Origin: DATGLE01 sp035294325
GTDB lineage: Bacteria; Chloroflexota; Ktedonobacteria; Ktedonobacterales; Ktedonobacteraceae
Direction: 5' to 3'
Length of the DNA: 18,806 nucleotides
NCBI GenBank assembly: GCA_035294325.1
Contig: DATGLE010000246.1
Span: 1 to 18,806 of the forward strand
Shown: piece by piece, positions 6,407 to 13,487 of the stretch
How the letters are laid out: each line of letters opens with the position of its first letter
How positions within the stretch are numbered: the first letter of the stretch is position 1
The notes under the pieces: generated by a model
Told to the model about the DNA's origin: nothing
The model's database searches: none
What the model saw: the letters and a program-made list of their open reading frames with translations, nothing else
Position numbers and translations under genes: made by a program

Positions 6407-7540
6407 ATGCAACAGGTTTTATTGATGTTATATAGCATAAATACCGTTTTGCAGCGTCATCACGAAGAGATCCTTCAGGAGCTGCATCGTGCATTTATTA
6501 TGCAGACTGCAACGCTTACGGAAGAGGTCAATTATGATACGCTCTTAAACATGTATGGGCAGATGCAGTATCATCTCGGCTGGCTTGATCAGCAATTTCG
6601 TCCTGCCGAGGGCAATCCTGGCAAGCTGCTGCGTCCGAAACTTCTTCTGCTGAGCTATGAACTGGCCTGGGCGCTGGAACATAATTCCACGACGGATTCC
6701 CCTGAACTTTCTTTGAAACCGGTTCTACCTGCGGCTGCGGCGATAGAACTGACGCATAATTTTACGCTGCTGCATGATGATATTCAAGATGGAGACGTTG
6801 AGCGCCGCCATCGCCCTACGGTCTGGTCCTTGTGGGGAGTGCCGCAGGCGATTCTTGTTGGGGACGCCCTGCTCGCGCTGGCCCGTCTCCATCTATGGAA
6901 AGTGCTCGATGAGGGGGTAGAGCCTTCAACCGCGCTGCGCCTGGCTAAACTGCTTGACGCAACGGTGCTCAGGCTGACCGAGGGGCAGCACCTCGATATG
7001 TCCTTTGAGCAGCAGGCACAGGTTTCTCTGGCGAGCTATGAGGAAATGATTGGCCGCAAAACGGCCATGCTGATGAGCTGCGCGGCGGAGATGGGGGCAA
7101 TATCTGGAACCTCTGACCAGGAGGTTATCGCGGGCCTGGCTCGCTTTGGTTACGCCCTGGGACTCGCGTTTCAGGTGCGAGATGACATGCTGGGCGTGTG
7201 GGCGACCGAGGCGGAGTTAGGGAAGGTCTCCGCCGGCGATATCTACCGGCGTAAGAAAAGCCTGCCTATCCTCCATGCCCTCCAGCATGCGCAGGCGGAG
7301 GATCGACAGGCAATGGCGAAGATATATAATCAGGATGCGCCAGTTACCGCCGCACAGGTGCAGGAGGTGCTGGCTATCTTCGAGCGTGCGCGGACCAGGG
7401 AGTACTGCGCAGGGTTCCTCTCGCAGCAGTGCCAGCAGGCGCGCGGGCTGCTTGCTCAGATAGCGGCTCCGCGCAATGTGCTTGCCACGCGCGCCTGCAC
7501 CGACCTTGAGACAATTATAGATTTTTTGCAGAGCGAGTAA
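6407..7540 (+). CDS. Short-chain polyprenyl diphosphate synthase (farnesyl/geranylgeranyl type)
   Basis: 377 residues. Trans-prenyltransferase with the chain-length region FTLLHDDIQD, in which the first Asp-rich motif is D124-D125-I-Q-D128. Other family blocks are LLRPKLLLLS, RRHRPTVW, VGDALLALA, GQHLDMSFE and GRKTAMLMSCAAEMGA. The second motif is FQVRDDMLG (D259-D260), where the last Asp of the usual DDxxD is Gly. It condenses isopentenyl diphosphate with allylic diphosphates. A phenylalanine five residues before the DDxxD and the squalene synthase next door favour a C15 product, but this is inferred. The ribosome site before ATG 6407 is weak; ATG 6425 in the same frame is an alternative start. 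It converges on squalene synthase, with a hairpin-rich 77-bp gap between. It is most likely the precursor supplier for the hopanoid locus, acting in the cytoplasm. Confidence 0.9.
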   Translation: MQQVLLMLYSINTVLQRHHEEILQELHRAFIMQTATLTEEVNYDTLLNMYGQMQYHLGWLDQQFRPAEGNPGKLLRPKLLLLSYELAWALEHNSTTDSPELSLKPVLPAAAAIELTHNFTLLHDDIQDGDVERRHRPTVWSLWGVPQAILVGDALLALARLHLWKVLDEGVEPSTALRLAKLLDATVLRLTEGQHLDMSFEQQAQVSLASYEEMIGRKTAMLMSCAAEMGAISGTSDQEVIAGLARFGYALGLAFQVRDDMLGVWATEAELGKVSAGDIYRRKKSLPILHALQHAQAEDRQAMAKIYNQDAPVTAAQVQEVLAIFERARTREYCAGFLSQQCQQARGLLAQIAAPRNVLATRACTDLETIIDFLQSE

Positions 7541-7596
7541 CAGAATCGGGCGTGTATGGGTAGGAGGTGCGCCCGGGCCGCCGCGAGAGGATTCTG
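7541..7596. terminator. Nested inverted repeat between convergent genes, possible bidirectional terminator
   Basis: The outer pair CAGAATC (7541-7547) and GATTCTG (7590-7596) encloses CGGGCG (7547-7552) and CGCCCG (7570-7575). It begins directly after the prenyl synthase stop and precedes the squalene synthase stop on the other strand. No T-run is present, so the terminator role rests mainly on position. Confidence 0.3.
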
Positions 7597-7617
7597 TTGC
7601 GATGCTGGTTGTTAAAC

Positions 7618-8433
7618 TTATCCTGGCCGTCCCGATGTGCTCTGTTCAACGATCTGAAGCACTTCGCTGCGGCTGAGCTTGCTTTCGCCACGCGCTAATG
7701 AATCCAGCGTAGCATAGGCCAGGGCGAGGGGAATGGTGCAAAAATCCAGCACCGGGCCGGGCGGCAGGGAACTGGTATAGGCATCCGCCAGAGCCAGGTT
7801 GCGCCGCGCGTAGGCTTGCATGTCTTCCGCTCGCCACCCGGAAGGAAAGAAATCCACGCCGCGCGCCAGGTCTTCCGCGTGGTTGCGTATGATGTTCACG
7901 GCTTGCAGGCCGCGCCCGAAGCCGACGGCAAGGATGCGGTTCGTCTGAGTATTGTTGTACCAGGCCCACAGGTCCGACAGCAGCAGGCCAACCGAGCCGG
8001 CTACGCTGAACGTGTAGCGGTCCAGATCCGTTTCGGTTTGAATCTTCCAGCCGTTCTCCGCCCACTGTGCCATGCGATCCGCCATCGTCGCCGTTGCTTC
8101 CCACACGCGCGGAGCGATGGTCGAAGGAGCGAGCAGCGCCCACTCGCCCACGCGCAGCGTCACTTCCGCGAGTTGATGCTGGTAACGACTCAGCGTTGCC
8201 AGGAAGTCGCCGGGGGCAAAGGTCGTTTGCAGCGTGCGGCTGATCGAGTGCAAAAGCGTGGTCTTTGTGGGATTATCCAGCCCGGGGTGATCCTCTATCT
8301 CATCGATGGCGCGCAGGCACAGGTAGCCTGACATGACGGCATCTTGCAGGCTACCTGGCAAACGGCTGATGGGGATAAAGAACGTTCGGCTGGTCTTTTT
8401 CAGCATCTCTAACGCGTTTTCACCAATGCTCAC
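7618..8433 (-). CDS. Squalene/phytoene synthase family protein, probable squalene synthase
   Basis: 271 residues from GTG 8433, chosen because GGAAGGAG (8442-8449) lies eight bases upstream; the frame extends 11 codons further without such a site. It belongs to the head-to-head prenyl transferase family. SRTFFIPISRLP is followed by the first Asp-rich motif D44-E-I-E-D48 (YLCLRAIDEIEDHP). YTFSVAGSVGLLLSDLW comes next. The second motif region is GLQAVNIIRNHAEDLARGVDFFP, where D188 is retained but the first acid of the common RDxxED pattern is N184. The enzyme would join two farnesyl diphosphates to presqualene diphosphate and squalene. Its place at the end of the hpnH-hpnA-hpnG series, and the presence of a cyclase nearby, make squalene more likely than phytoene. 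No HpnE-type oxidoreductase is in the window, so a single-enzyme reductive route or a partner elsewhere must be assumed. Confidence 0.88.
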   Translation of the reverse strand: MSIGENALEMLKKTSRTFFIPISRLPGSLQDAVMSGYLCLRAIDEIEDHPGLDNPTKTTLLHSISRTLQTTFAPGDFLATLSRYQHQLAEVTLRVGEWALLAPSTIAPRVWEATATMADRMAQWAENGWKIQTETDLDRYTFSVAGSVGLLLSDLWAWYNNTQTNRILAVGFGRGLQAVNIIRNHAEDLARGVDFFPSGWRAEDMQAYARRNLALADAYTSSLPPGPVLDFCTIPLALAYATLDSLARGESKLSRSEVLQIVEQSTSGRPG

Positions 8434-8441
8434 AGTTTCAA

Positions 8442-8449
8442 CTCCTTCC
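8442..8449 (-). promoter_or_regulatory. Ribosome binding site selecting the GTG start of squalene synthase
   Basis: The minus strand reads GGAAGGAG eight bases before GTG 8433. It is inside the open frame that would start at 8466, so it argues for the shorter protein. Confidence 0.6.
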
Positions 8450-8517
8450 ACGGTCAAAAAAAGCAATAAGTCCTTTTAGTGAGGGATGATTTTAAAATGG
8501 GGACACCCCAGGCCCCG

Positions 8518-8541
8518 CCAGGAGGGCTACCGCCCTCCTGG
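8518..8541 (-). terminator. Strong hairpin over the hpnG stop codon (attenuator or processing site)
   Basis: CCAGGAGGGC and GCCCTCCTGG form a perfect 10-bp GC-rich stem with a 4-base loop. It contains the last codons and the stop of hpnG. No T-run follows on either side. It stands inside the presumed hpnH-hpnA-hpnG-squalene synthase transcript, so it could attenuate or protect the message rather than end it. Confidence 0.45.
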
Positions 8542-9141
8542 ACCTCGCGTATCGAGCCAGGCTTTCAGCACATGCGCTGCTCGCAGTGCGCAGCGCGGGG
8601 CCGTATAGCTGAGCCAGAACAACTCTTTCCAGAGCCTCGGCTGGAGTATTGCCCTTGTGGGCCGCAGCCATTCTGAGGATATGCCATGTTCTGGGCTGTC
8701 CAGTACGACCCGGATCGCTGCCACGCGCAGATTTCGTTCTGCAAGGAGGCCCGTTTCCATATCAGCGGCGACGAAGCCCCGCTGCGCCCAATCATGGCGG
8801 TCACTACCGGTGATAAGGGATCCGGCGGTCAGCAGTGGCCCGGTATCGGGTTGAAAGTGCAGCGTGCGTGCGGCTTCCACCAGTGACTCTACAAGGGTGG
8901 GATCGCAATGTATGATCCTCCCGTCAGCAAGGCCGATCTTCTCGGGTATCAGCACGGTCCCCGGAGGCAGCCCGGAGACGAGCGCACCTGCCAGGCCGCA
9001 TACAATTACAATGGAGTCCTCGCACGCCCCTTTCCAGCGCGCGAGTTGCATGCCGGCCCGGCGAGTACGAGCACGGGGAAGTACATATCGCACTGCCCAG
9101 TACTCAAGAACTGTTGGCGCTAGAATTTCTATGTTATGCAT
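8527..9141 (-). CDS. hpnG: HpnG-like hopanoid nucleoside phosphorylase
   Basis: 204 residues from ATG 9141. No start has a good ribosome site, and a TTG at 9168 in the same frame is an alternative. The fold is that of purine nucleoside/MTA phosphorylases: an N-terminal ILAPTVLEYWAVR segment, CGLAGAL at 48-54 (the glycine-rich phosphate loop equivalent), PGTVLIPEK, and AADMETGLLAE around 126, where the Asp-Met-Glu binds the ribose in the family. In hopanoid producers HpnG removes adenine from adenosylhopane to give phosphoribosylhopane. The location directly downstream of hpnA and hpnH, the latter making adenosylhopane, supports this rather than 5'-methylthioadenosine or S-adenosylhomocysteine nucleosidase. 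It is short for the superfamily and Arg-rich at its C-terminus. Gaps to its neighbours on the same strand are 72 and 93 bp, consistent with one operon. Confidence 0.78.
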   Translation of the reverse strand: MHNIEILAPTVLEYWAVRYVLPRARTRRAGMQLARWKGACEDSIVIVCGLAGALVSGLPPGTVLIPEKIGLADGRIIHCDPTLVESLVEAARTLHFQPDTGPLLTAGSLITGSDRHDWAQRGFVAADMETGLLAERNLRVAAIRVVLDSPEHGISSEWLRPTRAILQPRLWKELFWLSYTAPRCALRAAHVLKAWLDTRGPGGR

Positions 9142-9213
9142 CACCGAGCAACAAAAAAGGTACACCAACCGGGCATTATATGGTATTGCGTCAAGAAGCG
9201 CCTCCCACTCTTA

Positions 9214-10218
9214 TCACGTTGCATAGCCATTGTCGCGGTACCATCGTACCGCGCGTTCCAGAGCAGCGGTGACGGATGTCGCTGCGTAGCCAAGTTCCGA
9301 TTGTGCCTTAGCGGAACTGGCATACATGTGATAACGAGCCATGCGAACGCCTTCCAGCGGGATCAGTGGCGCCGCCATACCGCCTGCCCCATGCTGGAAG
9401 AGCCGGCAGCGAAACTCGTCGGCCCAGCCGAGGGTAAAGGCCAGTTGATAGGGAATGCGGGCAGTCGGGGCACGGCGACCACAGATCTGTGCCAGGCGCT
9501 GCCAGAGTTGGGACAGGCTCATATCCTCTCCGCCGACCAGGTAGCGCTCGCGGGGCCGCCCATATTGCAGCGCGAGTACATGCGCCCGGGCAACATCCTC
9601 CACCGGCACGACGTTCAGTCCTCCGCCCAGCGTGGCAAAGATGCGCCCGCGTATAAAATCCACTATCATCTTCCCCGTCGGTGTTGGCTTCCAGTCCCCC
9701 GGCCCGACGGGCGCGGTTGGCAGGACCAGGACGACTGGCACGCGCGCCGCCAGCGCTACTCGCTCTTGCTGCAATTTCGAGTGGTGGTATGCCGAGGTAT
9801 CGGTCTCGTCGGCATAGTCATCTTCGTTTGCCGGGCGCCCGCCACGACTCGGCCCCACGGTTGACGAACTTGATGTGACGACGGCGCGCTCAATGCCTGC
9901 CTGGTACGCCGCCTCCAGCAGCCCGGCGCAGCCGTGCACATTGGTAGCGAGTATCCTGTGATGCGCACCCGGGGAGAAGGAGTAGAGCGCAGCCACATGC
10001 ACGAGATAGCGACAGCCCGCCATGTGCTGAACCAGGTCGCCCGGGCGAAGAATATCGCCGCGTACAGCGGTGCATCCGTCGAGCGGTGGCAGCGGCCTGG
10101 AACCTGGACGCACCAGGGCGCGCACGCGATAGCGAGCCGCGAGCAGGGCGCGCAGCACATGACTGCCCACGAAGCCGCTTGCTCCGGTCAAGAAAACAGT
10201 CTCGCCTTCTCCTGTCAT
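9214..10218 (-). CDS. hpnA: HpnA-type NAD-dependent epimerase/dehydratase of hopanoid cluster
   Basis: 334 residues, ATG 10218 with AGAGGAGGAG seven bases upstream (10226-10235). Extended short-chain dehydrogenase: TGASGFVGSH at 11-19 is the Rossmann glycine motif (G12, G15, G18). GDILRPGDL and a VAALYSF segment follow. The catalytic YHHSK has Y144 and K148, with the SSSS stretch just before as the Ser donor. RPTAPVG-like and NVVPVEDVARAH blocks complete the family pattern. HpnA is named for its recurrence in hopanoid clusters as a presumed nucleotide-sugar or hopanoid side-chain epimerase/dehydrogenase; its exact reaction is not settled to my knowledge. Its position between hpnH and hpnG agrees with a role in the ribose side chain of extended hopanoids. 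It is cytoplasmic, with no signal or membrane segment. Confidence 0.82.
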   Translation of the reverse strand: MTGEGETVFLTGASGFVGSHVLRALLAARYRVRALVRPGSRPLPPLDGCTAVRGDILRPGDLVQHMAGCRYLVHVAALYSFSPGAHHRILATNVHGCAGLLEAAYQAGIERAVVTSSSSTVGPSRGGRPANEDDYADETDTSAYHHSKLQQERVALAARVPVVLVLPTAPVGPGDWKPTPTGKMIVDFIRGRIFATLGGGLNVVPVEDVARAHVLALQYGRPRERYLVGGEDMSLSQLWQRLAQICGRRAPTARIPYQLAFTLGWADEFRCRLFQHGAGGMAAPLIPLEGVRMARYHMYASSAKAQSELGYAATSVTAALERAVRWYRDNGYAT

Positions 10219-10265
10219 CCCCTGGCTCCTCCTCTGCCATTACACGAATTAAGGGTTCCCCTCTG

Positions 10266-10344
10266 GTGCGCAGCCGCGCGATTTATCGCGCCATGAAACC
10301 GCCCTGGAAGCCGAACGAGCGCGATGAATCGCGCGGCTGCGCAC
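10266..10344. repeat. 26-bp near-perfect inverted repeat between hpnA and hpnH
   Basis: Arms at 10266-10291 and 10319-10344 match with one mismatch (GTGCGCAGCCGCGCGATT start) around a 27-base spacer. It occupies most of the 133-bp gap between two same-strand genes. It could fold into a long hairpin in the transcript, acting as an attenuator or stabiliser, or it may be a dispersed palindromic repeat. There is no T-run and no target duplication that I can see. Confidence 0.75.
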
Positions 10345-10351
10345 GGATGAG

Positions 10352-11386
10352 TTAACTGTGGGTAGTTTGCAGGGTGCCGCGCAGCACATCGACGGCGGCT
10401 CGTAGCGACTCGCGGGGGGACTTCATCGTGGCGGCCACCGCTGAGGGTTCATAGCCGCAGTGCGCCATGCAATTTGCGCAGCGGGGATCTTTACCGCGTC
10501 CGTACTTCTCCCAGTCGGTTGTCTCTATCAACTCTTTGTAGGAACTGACGTACCCGTCGGCCATCAGATAGCAGGGCCGCTGCCAGCCCAGCACCGAATA
10601 GCTGGGTATGCCCCAGGCCGTACAACTGAAATCGACCTTGCCCTCCAGAAAGTCCAGATAGAGGGGGGAGTGATTCAGGCGCCACTTCTTGCGCTTGCCG
10701 CCCGCGAATGCCTGGCGGAAGATCTCGCGCGTCCGCTCGACCCCGAGGAAGTGTTCCTGGTCCGGCGCTTTCTCATAGGCATAGCCCGGTGAGATCTGCA
10801 TGGAATCTACCTGCACCTCGTCGTTGAGGAAGTCGAGTACCTCGCGGATGCTGTGTGCGTCATCCTGGGTGAAAAACGTAGTGTTGGTGGTCACACGGAA
10901 ACCCCGGCGTTTGGCCTCCTTGATGGCCGCGATGGCCTTATCGAAGACACCCTGGCGGCAGACCGATTGATCGTGGCGCTCCCTCAAGCCATCGATATGT
11001 ACCGACCAGGAAAAGTAGGGGGACGGCTTGAACAGATCAAGCTTCTTGCCCATGAGGATAGCGTTGGTGCATAAATAGATAAAGCGCTTGCGTTCGACCA
11101 GCGCCGCCACGATCTGATCGATCTCACGATGGATCAGCGGCTCCCCGCCAGCGATGGAGACGATGGGCGCGCCGCACTCCTCAACCGCGTCGATGCACTG
11201 CTGGACGGAGAGGCGACGCCCCAGAATATCCTGGGGGTGCTGTATCTTACCGCAGCCGGCACAGGCAAGGTTGCACTGATAGAGTGGCTCTAGCTGTAAC
11301 ACCAGCGGAAACTTCTCGCGGCCCCTCAGTCGCTGCTGAATCATGTATGCTGCAACCCGAAGATTCTGGCGTAGTGTTATAGCCAT
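10352..11386 (-). CDS. hpnH: HpnH, radical SAM adenosylhopane synthase
   Basis: 344 residues; ATG 11386 preceded by AAAGGAGGAG at eight bases (11395-11404). The radical SAM motif is C38-x3-C42-x2-C45 (QCNLACAGCGKI). It is followed by the SAM-binding SIAGGEPL and by YLCTNAI. The C-terminal part has the HpnH-type accessory region with GWQRPCYLMADGY and a cysteine cluster, CANCMAHCGYE. The N-terminal basic helix LRQNLRVAAYMIQQRLRGREKFPL is typical of HpnH. The enzyme adds the 5'-deoxyadenosyl group to the hopene side chain, the first step to extended C35 hopanoids. It is the first gene of the minus-strand series hpnH-hpnA-hpnG-squalene synthase. It is divergent from the cyclase gene, so the short shared intergenic region may co-regulate cyclisation and side-chain building. 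Confidence 0.93.
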   Translation of the reverse strand: MAITLRQNLRVAAYMIQQRLRGREKFPLVLQLEPLYQCNLACAGCGKIQHPQDILGRRLSVQQCIDAVEECGAPIVSIAGGEPLIHREIDQIVAALVERKRFIYLCTNAILMGKKLDLFKPSPYFSWSVHIDGLRERHDQSVCRQGVFDKAIAAIKEAKRRGFRVTTNTTFFTQDDAHSIREVLDFLNDEVQVDSMQISPGYAYEKAPDQEHFLGVERTREIFRQAFAGGKRKKWRLNHSPLYLDFLEGKVDFSCTAWGIPSYSVLGWQRPCYLMADGYVSSYKELIETTDWEKYGRGKDPRCANCMAHCGYEPSAVAATMKSPRESLRAAVDVLRGTLQTTHS

Positions 11387-11433
11387 AGCTTGTACTCCTC
11401 CTTTACGTAAGCGATAAGCTGTACCGGATGGTA

Positions 11434-11462
11434 TTGTATACTATTCCCGCTCTTGCTATAAT
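11434..11462 (+). promoter_or_regulatory. Promoter of the squalene-hopene cyclase gene
   Basis: TTGTAT (11434-11439) and a perfect TATAAT (11457-11462) are separated by 17 bases. The -10 lies only 14 bases before the GTG at 11477, which makes that upstream start unlikely and supports ATG 11561. The same 90-bp region must also hold the divergent hpnH promoter; I found no minus-strand pair of comparable quality. Confidence 0.6.
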
Positions 11463-11560
11463 AATTATACCGTCAGGTGACAAGAGAAGGCAAACAGTCA
11501 GGAGGCGACATCATAGCGGCGGCATCCTCCTTACTTAATACACGTCCGAAAGGTCTATCT

Positions 11561-13444
11561 ATGGAACATACCGAGCTGAGGGAAGCGGGGGAATCTCAGT
11601 CGAGGCTGGCCCTGGATCGAGCTGTGCAGTGGCTGCTGGATCATCAGGATAGCGAGGGCTGGTGGTGCGGCGAACTGGAAACGAATGTAACCATGACAGC
11701 GGAGCACGTTCTGCTGCTGCGTTTCCTGGGCCTCGATCTGGAGCCGATCAGAGAGGGCGCTATACGACATATCCTGAACAATCAGCGAGAAGATGGCTCA
11801 TGGGCGCTCTACTTCGACGCTCCCGCTGACCTGAGCACCACCATCGAAGCTTACGTCGCGCTCAAGGTGCTCGGAGTTGATCCCGGCAGCGACGCGATGC
11901 AGCGGGCGCTCAGGGTTATTCACCGGCAGGGAGGAGTGGCGCGGGCCAGAGTCTTTACCAAAATCTGGCTTGCGCTTTTTGGCGAGTATCCCTGGTCCGG
12001 CGTTCCTACCATGCCGCCAGAACTGGTTTATCTGCCATCGTGGATACCGTTCAACCTCTACGACTTTGCCTGCTGGGCGCGCGGCACCATTGCCCCGCTG
12101 CTCATCGTAATCTCGCGGCGCCCGGTGAGGCCGCTGGGGTGCAGCGTGCCGGAACTGGTCGTGCCGGGAACCGAGCGCCTGCTGACCCGCGTGCCGGGAT
12201 CGGGTATTTTCTGGTGGGCCGATAAGCTGCTCAAACTGTACGAAGCTTTCCCGTGGAAGCCCGGGCGTGCCCGCGCGCGGCGGCGCCTGGTTGATTGGAT
12301 CGTGGAGCGGCAGGAGGCGGATGGAAGCTGGGGCGGCATCCAACCCCCCTGGGTGTATTCGCTGATCGCCCTGAACCTGGAGGGCATGGGCGTCGATCAC
12401 CCGGTCATGCGCAAGGGAATCGAGGGCCAGCAGGGCTTCGTGATAGAAGACGAGGACGGGTGGCGTTTTCAAGCCTGCATGTCCCCGGTCTGGGACACCG
12501 CCTGGGCGCTGCTGGCCCTGCGCCGCGCCGGGATAGGACGCGACCATCCGAGCGTGCGGCGCGCGGTCCAGTGGCTCCTGCAAGAACAGATCTCTACCGG
12601 CGGCGACTGGCAGGTGCGCTGCGGCAACGTGCCCTGTGGCGGCTGGGCGTTTGAATTCGAGAACGACATCTATCCCGATATCGACGATACGGCGGTTGTC
12701 GTCCTGGCATTGCTCGAAGGTGGGGAGGAGAGAGATATGCGGGCCGCGATAGATCGCGCGGCGCAGTGGGTGCTGGTTATGCGGTCACGCAACGGGGCCT
12801 GGGGCGCCTTCGACAAGGATAATACGCGTCAGGTTGTCTACCGGCTGCCGTTCGCAGACTTTGGCGCGCTGCTCGATCCGCCGTCCGAAGATGTGACGGC
12901 GCATGTGCTGGAAATGCTCGCGCACGTAGAGGTCGCTGGCCGGGAGCGGATCATACGCGAGGCGCTTAAATATCTGAGAGAGACGCAGCGTCCAGATGGT
13001 TCCTGGTATGGCCGCTGGGGCGTCAATTACATCTATGGAACATGGTGTGTCATCTCGGCGCTGGCCGCGCTGCGCGATGCTGGCTACGCTGTGCAGGAGA
13101 TGATCGACAGGGGCGCGGCCTGGCTGATCGGGCGACAGAACGGCGACGGTGGATGGGGCGAAACCTGCTACTCCTACGAGGACAGTTCATTCGCGGGCGT
13201 CGGGCGCAGCACGGCATCGCAAACGGCCTGGGCCGTCCTGGCCCTACAAGCGGCCGGTCTGAGCCGGCATCCCGCCTGCCAGCGCGGCCTGGCGTATCTG
13301 CGCGAGACGCAGCAGGCGGATGGCACCTGGGAGGAGCGGGAGTATACGGGCACGGGCTTCCCGCGAGACTTCTACATCAACTACCACCTCTACCGGCACA
13401 TATTCCCAACGATGGCGCTGGCAGGAGCGGGTGATGATGTTTAA
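11561..13444 (+). CDS. shc: Squalene-hopene cyclase
   Basis: 627 residues from ATG 11561, preceded by AAAGG at seven bases. The frame opens at 11477, but that start would nearly touch the promoter. Class II triterpene cyclase: the protonating motif is D373-I-D375-D376-T-A (YPDIDDTA), at almost the same position as in the Alicyclobacillus enzyme. Several QW repeats are present (QREDGSW, QEADGSWGG, QRPDGSWYG, QNGDGGWGE, QQADGTW). NVPCGGWAFEF and the terminal FPRDFYINYHLYRHIFP block are also characteristic. It cyclises squalene to hopene/diplopterol at the membrane through a monotopic hydrophobic patch. Length and motifs are normal, so it should be active. It feeds the divergent hpnH, which uses hopene. 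Converges with the hydrolase gene 43 bp downstream. Confidence 0.96.
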   Translation: MEHTELREAGESQSRLALDRAVQWLLDHQDSEGWWCGELETNVTMTAEHVLLLRFLGLDLEPIREGAIRHILNNQREDGSWALYFDAPADLSTTIEAYVALKVLGVDPGSDAMQRALRVIHRQGGVARARVFTKIWLALFGEYPWSGVPTMPPELVYLPSWIPFNLYDFACWARGTIAPLLIVISRRPVRPLGCSVPELVVPGTERLLTRVPGSGIFWWADKLLKLYEAFPWKPGRARARRRLVDWIVERQEADGSWGGIQPPWVYSLIALNLEGMGVDHPVMRKGIEGQQGFVIEDEDGWRFQACMSPVWDTAWALLALRRAGIGRDHPSVRRAVQWLLQEQISTGGDWQVRCGNVPCGGWAFEFENDIYPDIDDTAVVVLALLEGGEERDMRAAIDRAAQWVLVMRSRNGAWGAFDKDNTRQVVYRLPFADFGALLDPPSEDVTAHVLEMLAHVEVAGRERIIREALKYLRETQRPDGSWYGRWGVNYIYGTWCVISALAALRDAGYAVQEMIDRGAAWLIGRQNGDGGWGETCYSYEDSSFAGVGRSTASQTAWAVLALQAAGLSRHPACQRGLAYLRETQQADGTWEEREYTGTGFPRDFYINYHLYRHIFPTMALAGAGDDV

Positions 13445-13487
13445 TATTCAAATGCGGGAATGCCCGGAGCGCCCGTAAATTATGAAC

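Noticed and set aside
9136..9864. 242-codon plus-strand frame over hpnG/hpnA
   Set aside because: Antisense shadow of hpnA, which has clear motifs and a strong ribosome site.
11798..12583. 261-codon minus-strand frame inside the cyclase gene
   Set aside because: Antisense shadow of squalene-hopene cyclase; no family features.
13445..13487. Terminator between the cyclase and the hydrolase genes
   Set aside because: Only a 4-bp CGGG/CCCG pairing is visible, with no T-run; too weak to annotate.
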